From positions 1 to 42,649 of the forward strand of contig NZ_JAFEIG010000008.1 of assembly GCF_017495225.1 (NCBI RefSeq): a stretch of 42,649 nucleotides of DNA, given 5' to 3'. Source of the DNA: Daejeonella sp. (lineage in GTDB: Bacteria; Bacteroidota; Bacteroidia; Sphingobacteriales; Sphingobacteriaceae). Made by a program: the position numbers and the translations under genes. Positions within the stretch are counted from its first letter, which is position 1. Each line of letters starts with the position of its first letter. The notes under the pieces are model-generated. The model made no database searches, had not been told where the DNA came from, and saw only the letters and a list, made by a program, of their open reading frames with translations. This document shows, piece after piece, positions 1 to 9,014 of this stretch.

Positions 1-1534
1 CCGCCCAACCCTCCCTATCCAAGCTTCTAAAATGTATAGCTTCTGCCAGGTGTTCGAGCATAATTTCTTCGCTTTCTGCTAAATCAGCAATGGTTCTGGC
101 CACTTTTAAAATACGATCATACGCTCGAGCAGAAAGTCCCAATTTCTCCATTGCTTGCTTTAATAATGCTTGTCCGCTATCACTAATTTTACAGATTTTG
201 CGTACCATATTGGGACTCATTTGAGCATTGCAAAAAACATCTTCCCTATCTTCAAAACGTGCAATTTGAATGGTTCTGGCATTTGTGACACGTGCCCTTA
301 TGTCCATGCTTTTTTCACTCAATCGCTCAGAGGCTAGTTCATTAAAATTTACTGGTGTAACTTCCACATGAAGGTCGATGCGGTCGAGCAAGGGCCCAGA
401 TATTTTGCTCAAGTATTTTTGTACTACTCCCGGTGCGCAAATACATTCCTTTTCGGGATGATTAAAATATCCACAAGGGCATGGGTTCATGGATGCCACC
501 AACATAAAACTTGCAGGATAATTTACGGTCGATTTAGCTCTTGAGATTGTTACTCGTCTTTCTTCTAAAGGCTGTCGCATTACTTCGAGTACGGTGCGTT
601 TAAATTCTGGAAGCTCATCTAAAAAGAGCACACCATTGTGCGCGAGTGATATTTCTCCAGGTTGGGGATTGGTGCCTCCGCCAACTAATGCTACATCACT
701 GATGGTGTGATGCGGAGAACGGAAGGGTCTGATGGTCATTAATGAATCGGATGCGGATAGCTTTCCCGCAACAGAATGAATTTTGGTGGTATCGAGAGCT
801 TCATAAAGATCGAGAGGTGGTAAAATAGTGGGTAGGCGTTTTGCTAGCATGGTTTTTCCGGCGCCTGGGGGACCGATTAAAATTACGTTATGACCCCCAG
901 AAGCCGCAATTTCTAGTGCGCGTTTAATGTTTTCTTGTCCCCTAACATCCGAGAAATCGCTATCATAATTATTGACTTTATAGCCGAATTCCTCTCGGGT
1001 ATTCACGATAGTTCGTTCTAAATTGATGGTATTTTCAAAGAAGCCTATTACTTCTGCCAGACTACTCACCCCGTAAACCTCAAAATCATCTACAATTGCA
1101 GCTTCACGAGCATTTTCTTTTGGTAGGATTAATCCTTTGAAGCCATCTCTTTTTCCTTGAATAGCTATGGGGAGTGCGCCTTTAATGGGCTGTATACCAC
1201 CATCTAAGGAAAGTTCACCAAGAATAAGATATTCTTCTAATCTTGTACTTAAAAATTGACCAGAAGCACTTAAAATACCAATGGCAATGGTAAGATCGTA
1301 GGCTGAACCTTCTTTACGAATATCGGCTGGAGCCAAATTGACAATAATTCGCTGCCGAGGCATTTGAAAAACAGAGTTATTGAGCGCACTTTCTATTCGA
1401 AGCATGCTCTCCTTCACCGCATTGTCGGGAAGTCCCACCACAAAATAATTCAGTCCGCTACTGATATTCACTTCAATAGTTATGGTGATTGCTTCGATAC
1501 CATAAACGGCACTGCCAAAGGTCTTTGCTAACAT
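1..1534 (-). CDS. comM: ComM/YifB-family Mg-chelatase-like AAA+ ATPase (3' end cut by window edge)
   Basis: Translating the minus strand from the ATG at 1534 gives about 511 residues up to the window edge. The frame is open and ends in DREGWA, so only the last few residues should be missing (family length is about 510). The N-terminal ChlI-type domain begins [15 protein letters not shown] and includes [16 protein letters not shown] Walker [11 protein letters not shown] lies near residue 218 and a Walker B-like [10 protein letters not shown] further on. The family-specific MNPCPCGYF and the C-terminal segment [20 protein letters not shown] are also present. ComM proteins are hexameric helicase-like motors that promote branch migration during integration of DNA taken up by transformation; acting here in natural transformation is inference. 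The gene stands alone, 98 bp after the DUF2236 gene. Confidence 0.95.
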   Translation of the reverse strand, partial: MLAKTFGSAVYGIEAITITIEVNISSGLNYFVVGLPDNAVKESMLRIESALNNSVFQMPRQRIIVNLAPADIRKEGSAYDLTIAIGILSASGQFLSTRLEEYLILGELSLDGGIQPIKGALPIAIQGKRDGFKGLILPKENAREAAIVDDFEVYGVSSLAEVIGFFENTINLERTIVNTREEFGYKVNNYDSDFSDVRGQENIKRALEIAASGGHNVILIGPPGAGKTMLAKRLPTILPPLDLYEALDTTKIHSVAGKLSASDSLMTIRPFRSPHHTISDVALVGGGTNPQPGEISLAHNGVLFLDELPEFKRTVLEVMRQPLEERRVTISRAKSTVNYPASFMLVASMNPCPCGYFNHPEKECICAPGVVQKYLSKISGPLLDRIDLHVEVTPVNFNELASERLSEKSMDIRARVTNARTIQIARFEDREDVFCNAQMSPNMVRKICKISDSGQALLKQAMEKLGLSARAYDRILKVARTIADLAESEEIMLEHLAEAIHFRSLDREGWA

Positions 1535-1632
1535 AATATTCTAATGTAGTAAGCATAAATGCCTCTAATTAGAATATTTAGTGAATGGTGCCTAAAATTT
1601 AGCGAACGGTATTTATTTGATTAAATGGGCAA

Positions 1633-2388
1633 TTAATTATCTAATGCAATGATCTCTTTTTTGTATTCGGGTGGCATAATGATACATTTTATAAATGAAC
1701 ATATTCCCACTCTTTTACTTAATTGATACACTTTTATAAGTCCTTTAAACATGGGATTATAACCTAAGTTTAACAATTTATTTACCCTTTTGGGGACTAG
1801 TACCATTTGTGCTTGGAGAAGTATTTGATATCTAAACCATCCCAAATGTTTTCTGTATTGTTTGTAAAGGTCTTTGGTAAAATTGCCATTAATCAGGTTC
1901 TCATTGACTGCTTTATTTCGTAAAATTTGCCATTCCTGATAGTTTTGAGGCAAATTTACCAATTCCATTCGCGCGCCCATTCGGTAAAAAACTTCGAAGA
2001 CCTCTTCTTTTTCTGTTATGCTTAATGGCCTTTCTAAGAGCTCGAATGAACGGATGGAGTAGTCGATAAGCATGTATAAAACATCCCTATAAGCCCAATC
2101 GGGAATGGTTTTTCCACGCGACTTTTCTAACCCTTTGTGAATGCCATTAATTTTGTCAATGGCAATATTGGCATCATTATAATCCGAAAAAACAATTTGT
2201 CGGGCATAGGCCACAGTAGAAAAAAGTCTTTTTAATGGATCTGCAGGAAGCTTACCTGTAAAATAAAGCCAGTCGACGGCTTTGTTTAAAGCAAATTCGG
2301 CAGATGCACCCGCAAAGATTAGGAGAATGGTATCTCCATTCCCCCAAATTTTACGGACTATCGAGTCTTTGTTTACAAAATACTTCAT
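1633..2388 (-). CDS. DUF2236 (MpaB/rubber oxygenase-like) domain protein
   Basis: A 251-residue protein starting at ATG 2388; a TTG three bases upstream would add one residue. The N-terminal block VRKIWGNGDTILLIFAGAS followed by ARQIVFSD, a central IPDWAYRDVLYMLIDYSI and a C-terminal helical segment match the DUF2236 fold of MpaB-like and latex-clearing oxygenases, which are heme proteins in the characterised cases. No signal peptide is visible, so it is probably cytoplasmic or membrane-associated. The start codon lies just after the stop of the DUF2809 gene, so the two are almost certainly co-transcribed and perhaps translationally coupled. Substrate unknown. Family call is from motif recall only. 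Confidence 0.72.
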   Translation of the reverse strand: MKYFVNKDSIVRKIWGNGDTILLIFAGASAEFALNKAVDWLYFTGKLPADPLKRLFSTVAYARQIVFSDYNDANIAIDKINGIHKGLEKSRGKTIPDWAYRDVLYMLIDYSIRSFELLERPLSITEKEEVFEVFYRMGARMELVNLPQNYQEWQILRNKAVNENLINGNFTKDLYKQYRKHLGWFRYQILLQAQMVLVPKRVNKLLNLGYNPMFKGLIKVYQLSKRVGICSFIKCIIMPPEYKKEIIALDN

Positions 2389-2391
2389 CAA

Positions 2392-2772
2392 TTAGGCCTT
2401 AATCTTTAATTTTAACGCTTTCTCCATCCCCCAAATTGTGATGATTCCAAGGCTATATGCAATAATATCATACCATGAGAATGATGTACCTAAAACAATT
2501 CCTGCTAAGCCTGAATTAGTTAAACCAATCCATTTTATGAAGTTTAAATATTGCAGTACTTCTATGAGATATGAAAATAGAAGTACTGCGATAGCCGTTA
2601 ATGTAGAATCTGATTTTATGAAGCTTTTTATTGAACAATAAATTAGGGCCACGACAAGAAAATCTCCAAAATAGGGTCTAAAAAAATTATCGTGGACAAA
2701 GATTGCAATAAGTACTTCAATCAAGAAGAGACTCAAAGCCAATAAAAAATAGGTTTTATGAAATCTAAACAT
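2392..2772 (-). CDS. DUF2809-family small membrane protein
   Basis: A 126-residue integral membrane protein with four hydrophobic segments: about residues 8-25, 36-50, 58-75 and 100-116. The pattern of an acidic FFRPYFGDFLVVALIY loop, SYLIEVLQYLN and a final SWYDIIAYSLGI is typical of DUF2809, a family of unknown function. Only one base separates its ATG (2772) from the end of creD (2774), and the next gene follows directly, so creD, this gene and the DUF2236 gene look like one transcript. No catalytic residues can be named. Confidence 0.75.
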   Translation of the reverse strand: MFRFHKTYFLLALSLFLIEVLIAIFVHDNFFRPYFGDFLVVALIYCSIKSFIKSDSTLTAIAVLLFSYLIEVLQYLNFIKWIGLTNSGLAGIVLGTSFSWYDIIAYSLGIITIWGMEKALKLKIKA

Positions 2773-2773
2773 T

Positions 2774-4186
2774 TTAAGCTTCTTTACTTATTATTTCAGT
2801 ATTATCCTTATCAATATTAACCTTTTGCGATAGGTACATCAATCCTGCAATTATTAGGAATAATCCCACACTTCCAACTAGTAATGCCATGTCTTGCAGC
2901 TGAATAATTATGAAAATAAAGCTGTATAAAAGACCTAAAATTCCGGCGAAAAGCAAGGCTGTTTTTCTGCTTTTAAGTAGAGATTGAATGAATAAACCGA
3001 TGAGTCCCACTGTTGCTATCGAAGCAATCAAATAAGCCAAATTAAATCCTAATTGCTCACTCAAGGAAAGAAGTAAGGCATAAAAAATGATCATGGCTGC
3101 ACCAATTAAAACATATTGAAGAAGGTGAACTTTTTTCTTGCTTAAAAGCTCTGTAAACAATAGCGAGATAAAGGTTAATAAAATAACCAGTATGGCATAT
3201 TTTGCTGAGCGGAAGGTTTTTTGATATTGATCAACTGGCATTAGGAATTTAACTCCGAATGCACCACTAATATCTTTCGCTTTGATACTATTTTCACTAG
3301 TTGAATCTTGACTAATCATATTGGAATTTTCTTCCACCCATTGTTGCGGGAAAGGTCTATTGAAATAAGGCATTTTCCAAGATGCAGAGAAGGTGGAATC
3401 AGAAATACTACGTTGTTCAGGCAAATAGCGACCAATAAAACTTGGGTTTTTCCATGTTCCTTCAATATTTACTGTTGTATTTTTGCCGATGTGCAAAAAG
3501 CTTAATTGATTGCTTCCTCGGATATTTAAATCGAAACTAAAATCAAGCTTTGTGTTTTTATTGCTGCTTAAATCAGGAAGAATAATCAAATTATTTGTGA
3601 AAAGTTTAAGCGAGGTAAAGTCGGGTTCTACCTCATAATTTTGTTCATCAAGTTTTATAATTGGCTTATTATCAAGGCCTTTTAAATCACTTAAGCCTAT
3701 TACTACTTTAGCTTTTTCCCATAAAATCACTTCTGGGTTTATGCCCGATTTTTTGCTTTCTAAAGCGCTAAATGTACCATTCACTTTAATTTGCGACTTA
3801 TACACTACCGCATCAAAAATGCCACGGTGTAGTGTTTCAGGTGCGGCTTTTGAATTGATTTTAATGGTTTCGGGTAGAATATAAATATTGCTAATTAGCT
3901 CTTTGCTAGTGCTTTTGCCACTTTCTGAATCAGTAATTTTCTGAATTGTTTTATAAGGCAGAACGAGTACAGGTCCTTGTACTAACTGGCTTCCCGACCA
4001 TTTATCGGAAATTTCAAGGTTGACCTCCTCTTGTCTTCTTTCACGTTCAGTAATTAAATCTTGTATCAATACACTTGGTATTAATAAAATAAGAGTTAAG
4101 AAGCCAATTAAGACCAATTTGAATAATACTGATCCACCGAGTCGGTTTTTCAATTCTTTGTTTTCTGTTGTAAGTTCAATTTTCAT
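2774..4186 (-). CDS. creD: Cell envelope integrity protein CreD
   Basis: A 470-residue inner-membrane protein of the CreD family (usual length about 450). One N-terminal membrane helix (about residues 22-45) is followed by the signature VLIQDLITERERRQEEV and then by GPVLVLPY. A long periplasmic domain to about residue 320 contains SFSASWKMPYFNRPFPQQW. A bundle of C-terminal helices spans about residues 325-455. In Proteobacteria CreD belongs to the CreBC regulon and affects envelope integrity and beta-lactam or colicin tolerance. In Bacteroidota it commonly lies, as here, with a small winged-helix regulator and a short membrane protein. The 52-bp gap upstream carries its own copy of a palindrome (4206-4222), suggesting a separate or internal promoter. 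Confidence 0.93.
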   Translation of the reverse strand: MKIELTTENKELKNRLGGSVLFKLVLIGFLTLILLIPSVLIQDLITERERRQEEVNLEISDKWSGSQLVQGPVLVLPYKTIQKITDSESGKSTSKELISNIYILPETIKINSKAAPETLHRGIFDAVVYKSQIKVNGTFSALESKKSGINPEVILWEKAKVVIGLSDLKGLDNKPIIKLDEQNYEVEPDFTSLKLFTNNLIILPDLSSNKNTKLDFSFDLNIRGSNQLSFLHIGKNTTVNIEGTWKNPSFIGRYLPEQRSISDSTFSASWKMPYFNRPFPQQWVEENSNMISQDSTSENSIKAKDISGAFGVKFLMPVDQYQKTFRSAKYAILVILLTFISLLFTELLSKKKVHLLQYVLIGAAMIIFYALLLSLSEQLGFNLAYLIASIATVGLIGLFIQSLLKSRKTALLFAGILGLLYSFIFIIIQLQDMALLVGSVGLFLIIAGLMYLSQKVNIDKDNTEIISKEA

Positions 4187-4205
4187 AATCTGTTAAATAA
4201 AAGTA

Positions 4206-4222
4206 CTTTGTATCTCAAAGTG
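4206..4222. promoter_or_regulatory. Candidate operator in front of creD (palindrome copy 2)
   Basis: The sequence reads ACTTTG-TATCT-CAAAGT, a 6-bp inverted repeat with a 5-bp spacer, 20 bp upstream of the creD ATG. The flank AAAAGT on the left is shared with the copy at 5169-5187. On the minus strand the half-site also forms a TCACTTTG box resembling the Bacteroidota -7 element, so a bound protein would block a promoter here. Probable ligand: the winged-helix protein encoded just upstream. The palindrome and its duplication are seen; the regulator assignment is inference. Confidence 0.55.
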
Positions 4223-4238
4223 AATTAATAAAAAAATA

Positions 4239-4544
4239 TTATTGTGTTTTTTGTTGTTTGATTAAATTTTCGAGTGCTTCTAGGTGTTTAATGAACGCCG
4301 TTTTTCCTTTTTCTGAAACGGAGTATTGAGTATTGGGTTTTTTACCGATAAAAGTTTTGTTGATTAAGATATATGCTTCTTTTTCTAGGGCTTTAAGATG
4401 AGATGCAAGATTCCCATCAGTCAGTTCTAATAATTCTTTGAGCGAATTAAAGTCGTAACTCACATTGGCCACCAAAACGCTCATAATTTGTAGGCGAATG
4501 CGGTTTTCAAAGGCTTTATTAAACTGTGCTAGACTATTCTTCAC
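4239..4544 (-). CDS. Small winged-helix transcriptional regulator (HTH_34/MarR-like)
   Basis: A 101-residue DNA-binding protein. The segment FENRIRLQIMSVLVANVS forms the first helices, FNSLKELLELTDGNLASHLK is the helix-turn-helix, and KTFIGKKPNTQYSVSEKGK is the beta wing. This matches the stand-alone winged-helix family (PF13601-like) often found with creD-type genes in Bacteroidota. Its start overlaps the stop of the upstream membrane-protein gene by four bases (ATGA), so translation is coupled. With no ligand domain, it probably senses through dimerisation or through its membrane partner. The two palindromes at 4206 and 5169 are candidate autoregulatory sites. Confidence 0.88.
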   Translation of the reverse strand: MKNSLAQFNKAFENRIRLQIMSVLVANVSYDFNSLKELLELTDGNLASHLKALEKEAYILINKTFIGKKPNTQYSVSEKGKTAFIKHLEALENLIKQQKTQ

Positions 4545-5161
4545 TGCTTATATTTAAAATGCATGATTGCGCCATAAATGATATGAAGAAGACCAAAGCC
4601 GGCTATCCAAAATAGAAGTCCGTTTTCTGGCATCCATGCTGCTAAAAGTCCTAAAGTTATTTGGCAAAATCCTAAGTATTTAACATCAGAAAAAGTGTAC
4701 TGGCTAGCCGCAATGAGTGCCAAACCGTAGAACAAAAGGCATGATGCAGCAATAAATTGATATTCAGCTTTTGATATTAATATTAGTATGAATAGTCCCC
4801 CTGTAGCTAGCGGAATAGCCATATTAGTGATTAATCTTTTGCTAACGGGATTCCAATAGTGCTCTTTTTTCTTCTTTGCTTCGCGGATAGAAAGTAAGAT
4901 ACCTGTGAGAACGGAAAACACCAAGACCAAAGCAGCAATAAAATAAAGAGTATGATAGATGCTGGGATTTTCTGCGTATGATTCGCTGATTATTAAGCTA
5001 TTATATTTATCAGTAACAAGTTGATAGGCCCCAAATGCACCTATTGATGCGTAGATGCCGGCCAATACTCCAGATAATCCGCTCAGAGAAAGGAATCTGG
5101 ATGAGCGTTCCATGAGGGATCGGATTGAAGCTAACTCAGAATGAATGTCTTTTTCTTCCAT
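4541..5161 (-). CDS. Hypothetical multi-pass membrane protein partnered with the winged-helix regulator
   Basis: A 206-residue protein with a soluble N-terminus (MEEKDIHSELASIRSLMERS) and about six hydrophobic segments, around residues 24-48, 70-92, 110-130, 132-152, 158-172 and 178-200. I recognise no named domain. It starts the transcript that continues into the winged-helix gene (four-base overlap) and probably creD. A membrane protein translated together with a small repressor may hold or release the regulator, but that is speculation. A palindrome lies within eight bases upstream of its start codon, over the expected promoter. Confidence 0.8.
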   Translation of the reverse strand: MEEKDIHSELASIRSLMERSSRFLSLSGLSGVLAGIYASIGAFGAYQLVTDKYNSLIISESYAENPSIYHTLYFIAALVLVFSVLTGILLSIREAKKKKEHYWNPVSKRLITNMAIPLATGGLFILILISKAEYQFIAASCLLFYGLALIAASQYTFSDVKYLGFCQITLGLLAAWMPENGLLFWIAGFGLLHIIYGAIMHFKYKQ

Positions 5162-5168
5162 TTAAAAG

Positions 5169-5187
5169 TACTTTGAATTGCAAAGTA
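5169..5187. promoter_or_regulatory. Candidate operator/promoter of the regulator operon (palindrome copy 1)
   Basis: The sequence reads TACTTTG-AATTG-CAAAGTA, a perfect 7-bp inverted repeat with a 5-bp spacer. It ends 8 bp before the start codon at 5161. On the minus strand the distal arm forms TTTACTTTGC, close to the Bacteroidota -7 consensus TAnnTTTG, which would give a leader of about 15 nt. The same element with the same spacer length occurs before creD at 4206-4222. Confidence 0.6.
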
Positions 5188-5298
5188 AATAATTAAATAT
5201 GAGATTTCCAAGGTTTTTGAATGAGATTTAGGGTAATAGATTTTTGGAAATGAATTTTACACTAGCTAGTTGTGGAGTATACATTTACTAATGTGGCA

Positions 5299-7452
5299 TT
5301 ATTCTAATCTTGTTTGTTTGGACCAAAGTTCACAGTATTTGCCTTTTTGGGTTAGCAATTCCCAGTGGTTTCCTTGTTCAACAACTGACCCGTTTTCCAT
5401 TACAAAAATAGTATCTGCATCAGCGATTGTACTTAAGCGATGTGCAATAATTATTACCGTCTTACCTTTAGCCTTAAAACTGTCTATGACTTCTTTGACA
5501 ATGGTTTCAGAATTAGTATCTAGTGAGGAAGTGGCCTCATCCATCAATAATATTTCTGGGTTCTTATATAATGCTCTAGCGATAGCAATTCGCTGTTTTT
5601 GGCCTCCAGAGAGCATAGTTCCATTTTCTCCAATTTGTGTTTCAAATCCGTTTGGCAGTTTTTCTACAAACTCAGTAATACCTAATTGTTTAGAAAGGTC
5701 CATTACCCATTGGATATTCGGAAATGTATCACCTAGGGCGATATTATCGATTATGTTTCCTGAAAAAAGGTTAAGCTGTTGCGGAATTACTCCAATTGCG
5801 TTTCTTAAACTTTTGTAATGAATGTATTTTAAATCATAATCACCGATATATATTTTCCCTTCCTTAATTGGGTAAAGATTTTGAATAAGTGAAATCAGGG
5901 TAGTTTTTCCACTTCCACTTTCACCCACAATGGCAGTAGTTTCATTATTTTTAAAAACAGCATTAAAATTTTTAAACACTTCAATTCTGGAGCCATACCT
6001 AAAAGAAACATTTTCAAACGTTATATCACCAATAAGCTCTTTATCAAGTACAACCTTGTTTTCAGTCTCCTCCCGTTCTAAATCCATTATCTCAAACAAT
6101 CTATCGGCTGCAATTAAGGCATTTTGTGCAGTTTTGTTCATTCCTATTAACTCTGCAACAGGAGAAGTAAAATATCCTATCAAGGCATAAAATGAAAATA
6201 ATTCACCAGGTGTTATTTCTCTGTCAATTACATAGCCAGAGCCAATCCAAAGTAAAACAATAGTAAATATAGAAGCTAGAAACTGTGTTGAGGTTCCAGC
6301 AAAAACACCATTCATGCCAGATTTATAAATGCTAAACAGCAATTTTACAAATTTATTTTCAGTCTTAAAGTTCGAAAAATCTTCAATTCCAAATTCTTTT
6401 ACGGTACGAATATGCGAAATGCTTTCAACCAATTGGGTTTCTAATTCGGCTCCATTTTCCATAATGCTACGTTCTACTTTTTTGTTAAAACGGTTCATTA
6501 AATAATAAATTATTGCATAAAAAGGAATCACCAGGAGAATGACTAGGGCAAGTTTCCAATAATATGTAAACATTAGTGCGAATGAGAAAATAACGATAAA
6601 GACATTTACAACCAATTCTATGGCAACTTCGTTAATAAAAGACCGTATTTTTACAGCATCGTTAATGCGTGAAGTAATTTCGCCAATTTGCATTGTGTCG
6701 AAAAATCGCTGCGGTAAATGGAGCAAATGTTTATAATAGCCCAAAATCAACTTGGCATCTATTAGTTGACCTGTTTTCATTACAAAAATGCTCTTCTTTG
6801 AGTTGATGAATGCTTGCAATAATATTACCACAATCATACCTACACTTAATAAATTAAGCAGGTTCCGGTTACCCTCCACTAACACATAATCGGTTATTTT
6901 TTGAACATAAATTGACATGGCCAATCCCAAAACAGTAAATAATATTGCACCAAATAAAGATTGAATTAATATTGTTTTATGGGGTTGTATTAGTTGCCAA
7001 AATCGACGCAGAGGCGAGGTCTTTTCATTTTTGGCCATAAAGTCATCAGCAGGAGCGAGAAGAACTAATACCCCTGTCCAGATTTTTTTGAAAGCCTCAT
7101 ACGTATAGGTTTCCATTTTACCAAGGTCAGGATTCATTACGTTTATTTTATGTTTTGTAACTTCATAAATAACAACGTAGTGGTGTAAATCTTCTTTTAC
7201 AATAACATGTGCTATTGCTGGAAGTGGTATTTTGCTAAGTGCATCAATACCACCCTTTACACCTTTAGCGGTAAAGCCCATTCTAGCGGCAGCCTCTATA
7301 AGACCTAGAACATTGGTGCCCCTTTTATCAGTATTTGCATATTGACGGATACGTGCTATAGGAAGATTAACTTTGTAATGATTGCCAATTGAAGCCAAAC
7401 AAGCTGCACCACAATCTTTAATATCATGTTGTTTTATTTTAATAGAGGCCAT
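5299..7452 (-). CDS. C39-peptidase-containing ABC exporter (bacteriocin/peptide processing and secretion)
   Basis: A 717-residue three-domain exporter. The N-terminal C39 protease domain (about 1-130) has the catalytic cysteine in KDCGAACLA (C14), histidine in HHYVVI (H91) and aspartate in MNPDLG (D109). These enzymes cut leader peptides after a double glycine. A six-helix transmembrane domain follows (about 160-440). The ATPase domain has Walker A GESGSGKTT (510-518), signature LSGGQ (614-618), Walker B ILLMDE (634-639) and H-loop H671. All key residues are intact. It lies 35 bp downstream of an HlyD-type adaptor and in the same direction as two small peptides with double-glycine leaders, its likely cargo. 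No outer-membrane TolC-like gene is in the window, so a chromosomal one would have to be shared. Confidence 0.95.
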   Translation of the reverse strand: MASIKIKQHDIKDCGAACLASIGNHYKVNLPIARIRQYANTDKRGTNVLGLIEAAARMGFTAKGVKGGIDALSKIPLPAIAHVIVKEDLHHYVVIYEVTKHKINVMNPDLGKMETYTYEAFKKIWTGVLVLLAPADDFMAKNEKTSPLRRFWQLIQPHKTILIQSLFGAILFTVLGLAMSIYVQKITDYVLVEGNRNLLNLLSVGMIVVILLQAFINSKKSIFVMKTGQLIDAKLILGYYKHLLHLPQRFFDTMQIGEITSRINDAVKIRSFINEVAIELVVNVFIVIFSFALMFTYYWKLALVILLVIPFYAIIYYLMNRFNKKVERSIMENGAELETQLVESISHIRTVKEFGIEDFSNFKTENKFVKLLFSIYKSGMNGVFAGTSTQFLASIFTIVLLWIGSGYVIDREITPGELFSFYALIGYFTSPVAELIGMNKTAQNALIAADRLFEIMDLEREETENKVVLDKELIGDITFENVSFRYGSRIEVFKNFNAVFKNNETTAIVGESGSGKTTLISLIQNLYPIKEGKIYIGDYDLKYIHYKSLRNAIGVIPQQLNLFSGNIIDNIALGDTFPNIQWVMDLSKQLGITEFVEKLPNGFETQIGENGTMLSGGQKQRIAIARALYKNPEILLMDEATSSLDTNSETIVKEVIDSFKAKGKTVIIIAHRLSTIADADTIFVMENGSVVEQGNHWELLTQKGKYCELWSKQTRLE

Positions 7453-7487
7453 AAAAGTTTTTTATTTAACTGTTAGGTTAAGAACAG

Positions 7488-8618
7488 TTATTTTATTTTA
7501 GGATTTAGCCAGTCATCAACTTTATCAAATAATAGATCGAATAAGCTGCGCTTGGTAATAATGTATCGAGTGGTAAGCGTCATACCTTTAGAAACTTTTG
7601 CCTTATAGCCAGATTTGAGTTGTAATTTGGTAGATTTTAATGATGAACGTACATTAAAAAAAGCCTTCTCACCCTGCATTGTTATGTTGTGGTCAATATC
7701 TGTTACAATTCCTTCAAGTAATCCCCATTGGTTGTAGTTAAAGGCATCAATTTGATATTTAACCTTTTGGCCTTTTTTAATCAATCCAATATCACTAGGC
7801 GAAACTGAGCTTTCAACAATTAAACTGTCTATTGACGAAATATTAGCAATGAGTTGTGATGCATTTAAAAATGAACCTATTTGAATGCCTGAAAATCCCT
7901 CAATCGTACCAGTAATTGGAGCAATAATTACGTAGTTTTTAAATTCGATTTTTATTTTTTGGAGTGTGCCATCAAGGTTCTGCAATTGATTTTGCAACTC
8001 TCTTTTTTGGTTTTGCCAAATGCTTTTTTGGCTTTTGCTTAAACTTGCTAATGATTGTTGTGTGTAAAGGTAATCAAAGCTAAATTTTTCAAACTCGGCC
8101 CTTGAGATAACTGCTTTATCAAAAAGAATTTTATTGCGGTCATATGCTATCTTCGCTTGAGCAACTTTGTTCTCGAGTTCGTTCATTTTACTGCTATACG
8201 ATTCCCATTCTTGTTGCAATTCTGGGGTTTTAAGCGTGGTTGTTATGCCTGTCAGTATTTTTGTTAAATCGTAAATTCTGGCATTTAAACTTTGGGATAT
8301 GTTTTGATTTGTTTGTTTTTCTGCGTTAAGGCTTTCTTGGGTAAGTACTATCAAAGTATCGCCTTTATAAACCATGCGATTGTTTTTGAGGTTAATGCGT
8401 ATCACTTTACCATTTACTAAGCTACTTAGTGGTACGTTGTCTGTTGTGCTGCGTATAATTCCTCGACTTTGGCTACTAATGTCTGTTTTTACTGATGGCA
8501 AGGAACCTAAAGCAGTAAATAGTCCTATTAAGACAACTAAATAAATTGAAATACTTTTGGTTTTATTTTTGGCGACAAGGTTTTCAACAGTGTTTATCGG
8601 ATCCGAACTGAAGTTCAT
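7488..8618 (-). CDS. HlyD-family periplasmic adaptor (membrane fusion protein) of the peptide exporter
   Basis: A 376-residue membrane fusion protein. A cytoplasmic tail is followed by one membrane helix (about residues 22-42). Then comes the first half of a lipoyl domain (VNGKVIRINLKNNRMVYKGDTLIVL) and a coiled-coil hairpin of about 110 residues with repeated Q/K/L heptads. The second lipoyl half (YVIIAPITGTIEGFSGIQIG) and a beta-barrel domain ending near SGYKAKVSKGMTLTTRYII complete it. Such adaptors join the inner-membrane ABC exporter to an outer-membrane channel. It sits just upstream of the C39 exporter and downstream of the peptide genes. A 12-bp perfect hairpin separates its start from the small genes. 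Confidence 0.93.
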   Translation of the reverse strand: MNFSSDPINTVENLVAKNKTKSISIYLVVLIGLFTALGSLPSVKTDISSQSRGIIRSTTDNVPLSSLVNGKVIRINLKNNRMVYKGDTLIVLTQESLNAEKQTNQNISQSLNARIYDLTKILTGITTTLKTPELQQEWESYSSKMNELENKVAQAKIAYDRNKILFDKAVISRAEFEKFSFDYLYTQQSLASLSKSQKSIWQNQKRELQNQLQNLDGTLQKIKIEFKNYVIIAPITGTIEGFSGIQIGSFLNASQLIANISSIDSLIVESSVSPSDIGLIKKGQKVKYQIDAFNYNQWGLLEGIVTDIDHNITMQGEKAFFNVRSSLKSTKLQLKSGYKAKVSKGMTLTTRYIITKRSLFDLLFDKVDDWLNPKIK

Positions 8619-8652
8619 ATAGTTTTTCTATAAGGGCGTTATTTTAAATGAA

Positions 8653-8681
8653 ATTACACCCTAAATAAATTAGGGTGTAAT
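8653..8681 (-). terminator. Perfect 12-bp hairpin between the small peptide genes and the exporter genes
   Basis: ATTACACCCTAA and TTAGGGTGTAAT form a 12-bp stem with a 5-nt loop. It lies 35 bp before the hlyD-type start and 198 bp after the 44-residue gene. On the minus strand only a weak U-tract follows, so it is better seen as a partial terminator, a processing site or an RNA 3'-end stabiliser, which would allow more peptide than exporter to be made. Function is inference. Confidence 0.5.
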
Positions 8682-8878
8682 AACTTAGGCTATATTTAGC
8701 TACTTTTGCGTGTAATTAATTGAGGCTATAAGAAGATTTTCTATAACAAATTACTTAACTGGTAAGTTTTAACCAAATTATATACTTTCTTTAAAAATTA
8801 AGAATTCAAGCAGTTGTTTTTCAACTAATTTTTAATGCCTATCCCTAATCTACCCTATAAATCACAGAGAATATATAC

Positions 8879-9013
8879 TTAATTCAATAGAAAATAGACT
8901 ATGCCTACAATACATCCTAATAAAAACGTAAAGTAACAATATTTAACTATCTCAAAATAGGTAATTTCTAAATCAAATATTTTAATAAATATTTGATTAT
9001 TCTTATAAGCCAT
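8879..9013 (-). CDS. 44-residue single-span membrane peptide, candidate immunity or accessory protein
   Basis: A short open frame with ATG at 9013-9011 and TAA at 8881-8879. Its start lies one base after the stop of the preceding peptide gene (9015), an arrangement that implies translational coupling. The product begins MAYKNNQIFIKIFDLEITYF and then has a strongly hydrophobic span (about residues 22-43) with two cysteines (C26, C34) and the segment LLGCIVGIVYFLLN. It has no double-glycine leader, so it is probably not an exporter substrate. Small one-helix membrane peptides next to bacteriocin precursors are often immunity proteins, which is the best guess here. It could also be a chance frame in AT-rich DNA; codon-level conservation would decide. 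Confidence 0.5.
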   Translation of the reverse strand: MAYKNNQIFIKIFDLEITYFEIVKYCYFTFLLGCIVGIVYFLLN

Positions 9014-9014
9014 A

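Noticed and set aside
5270-5818. Long plus-strand frame of 182 codons
   Set aside because: It lies antisense inside the ATPase domain of the C39 exporter, whose motifs are intact; it is a shadow frame.
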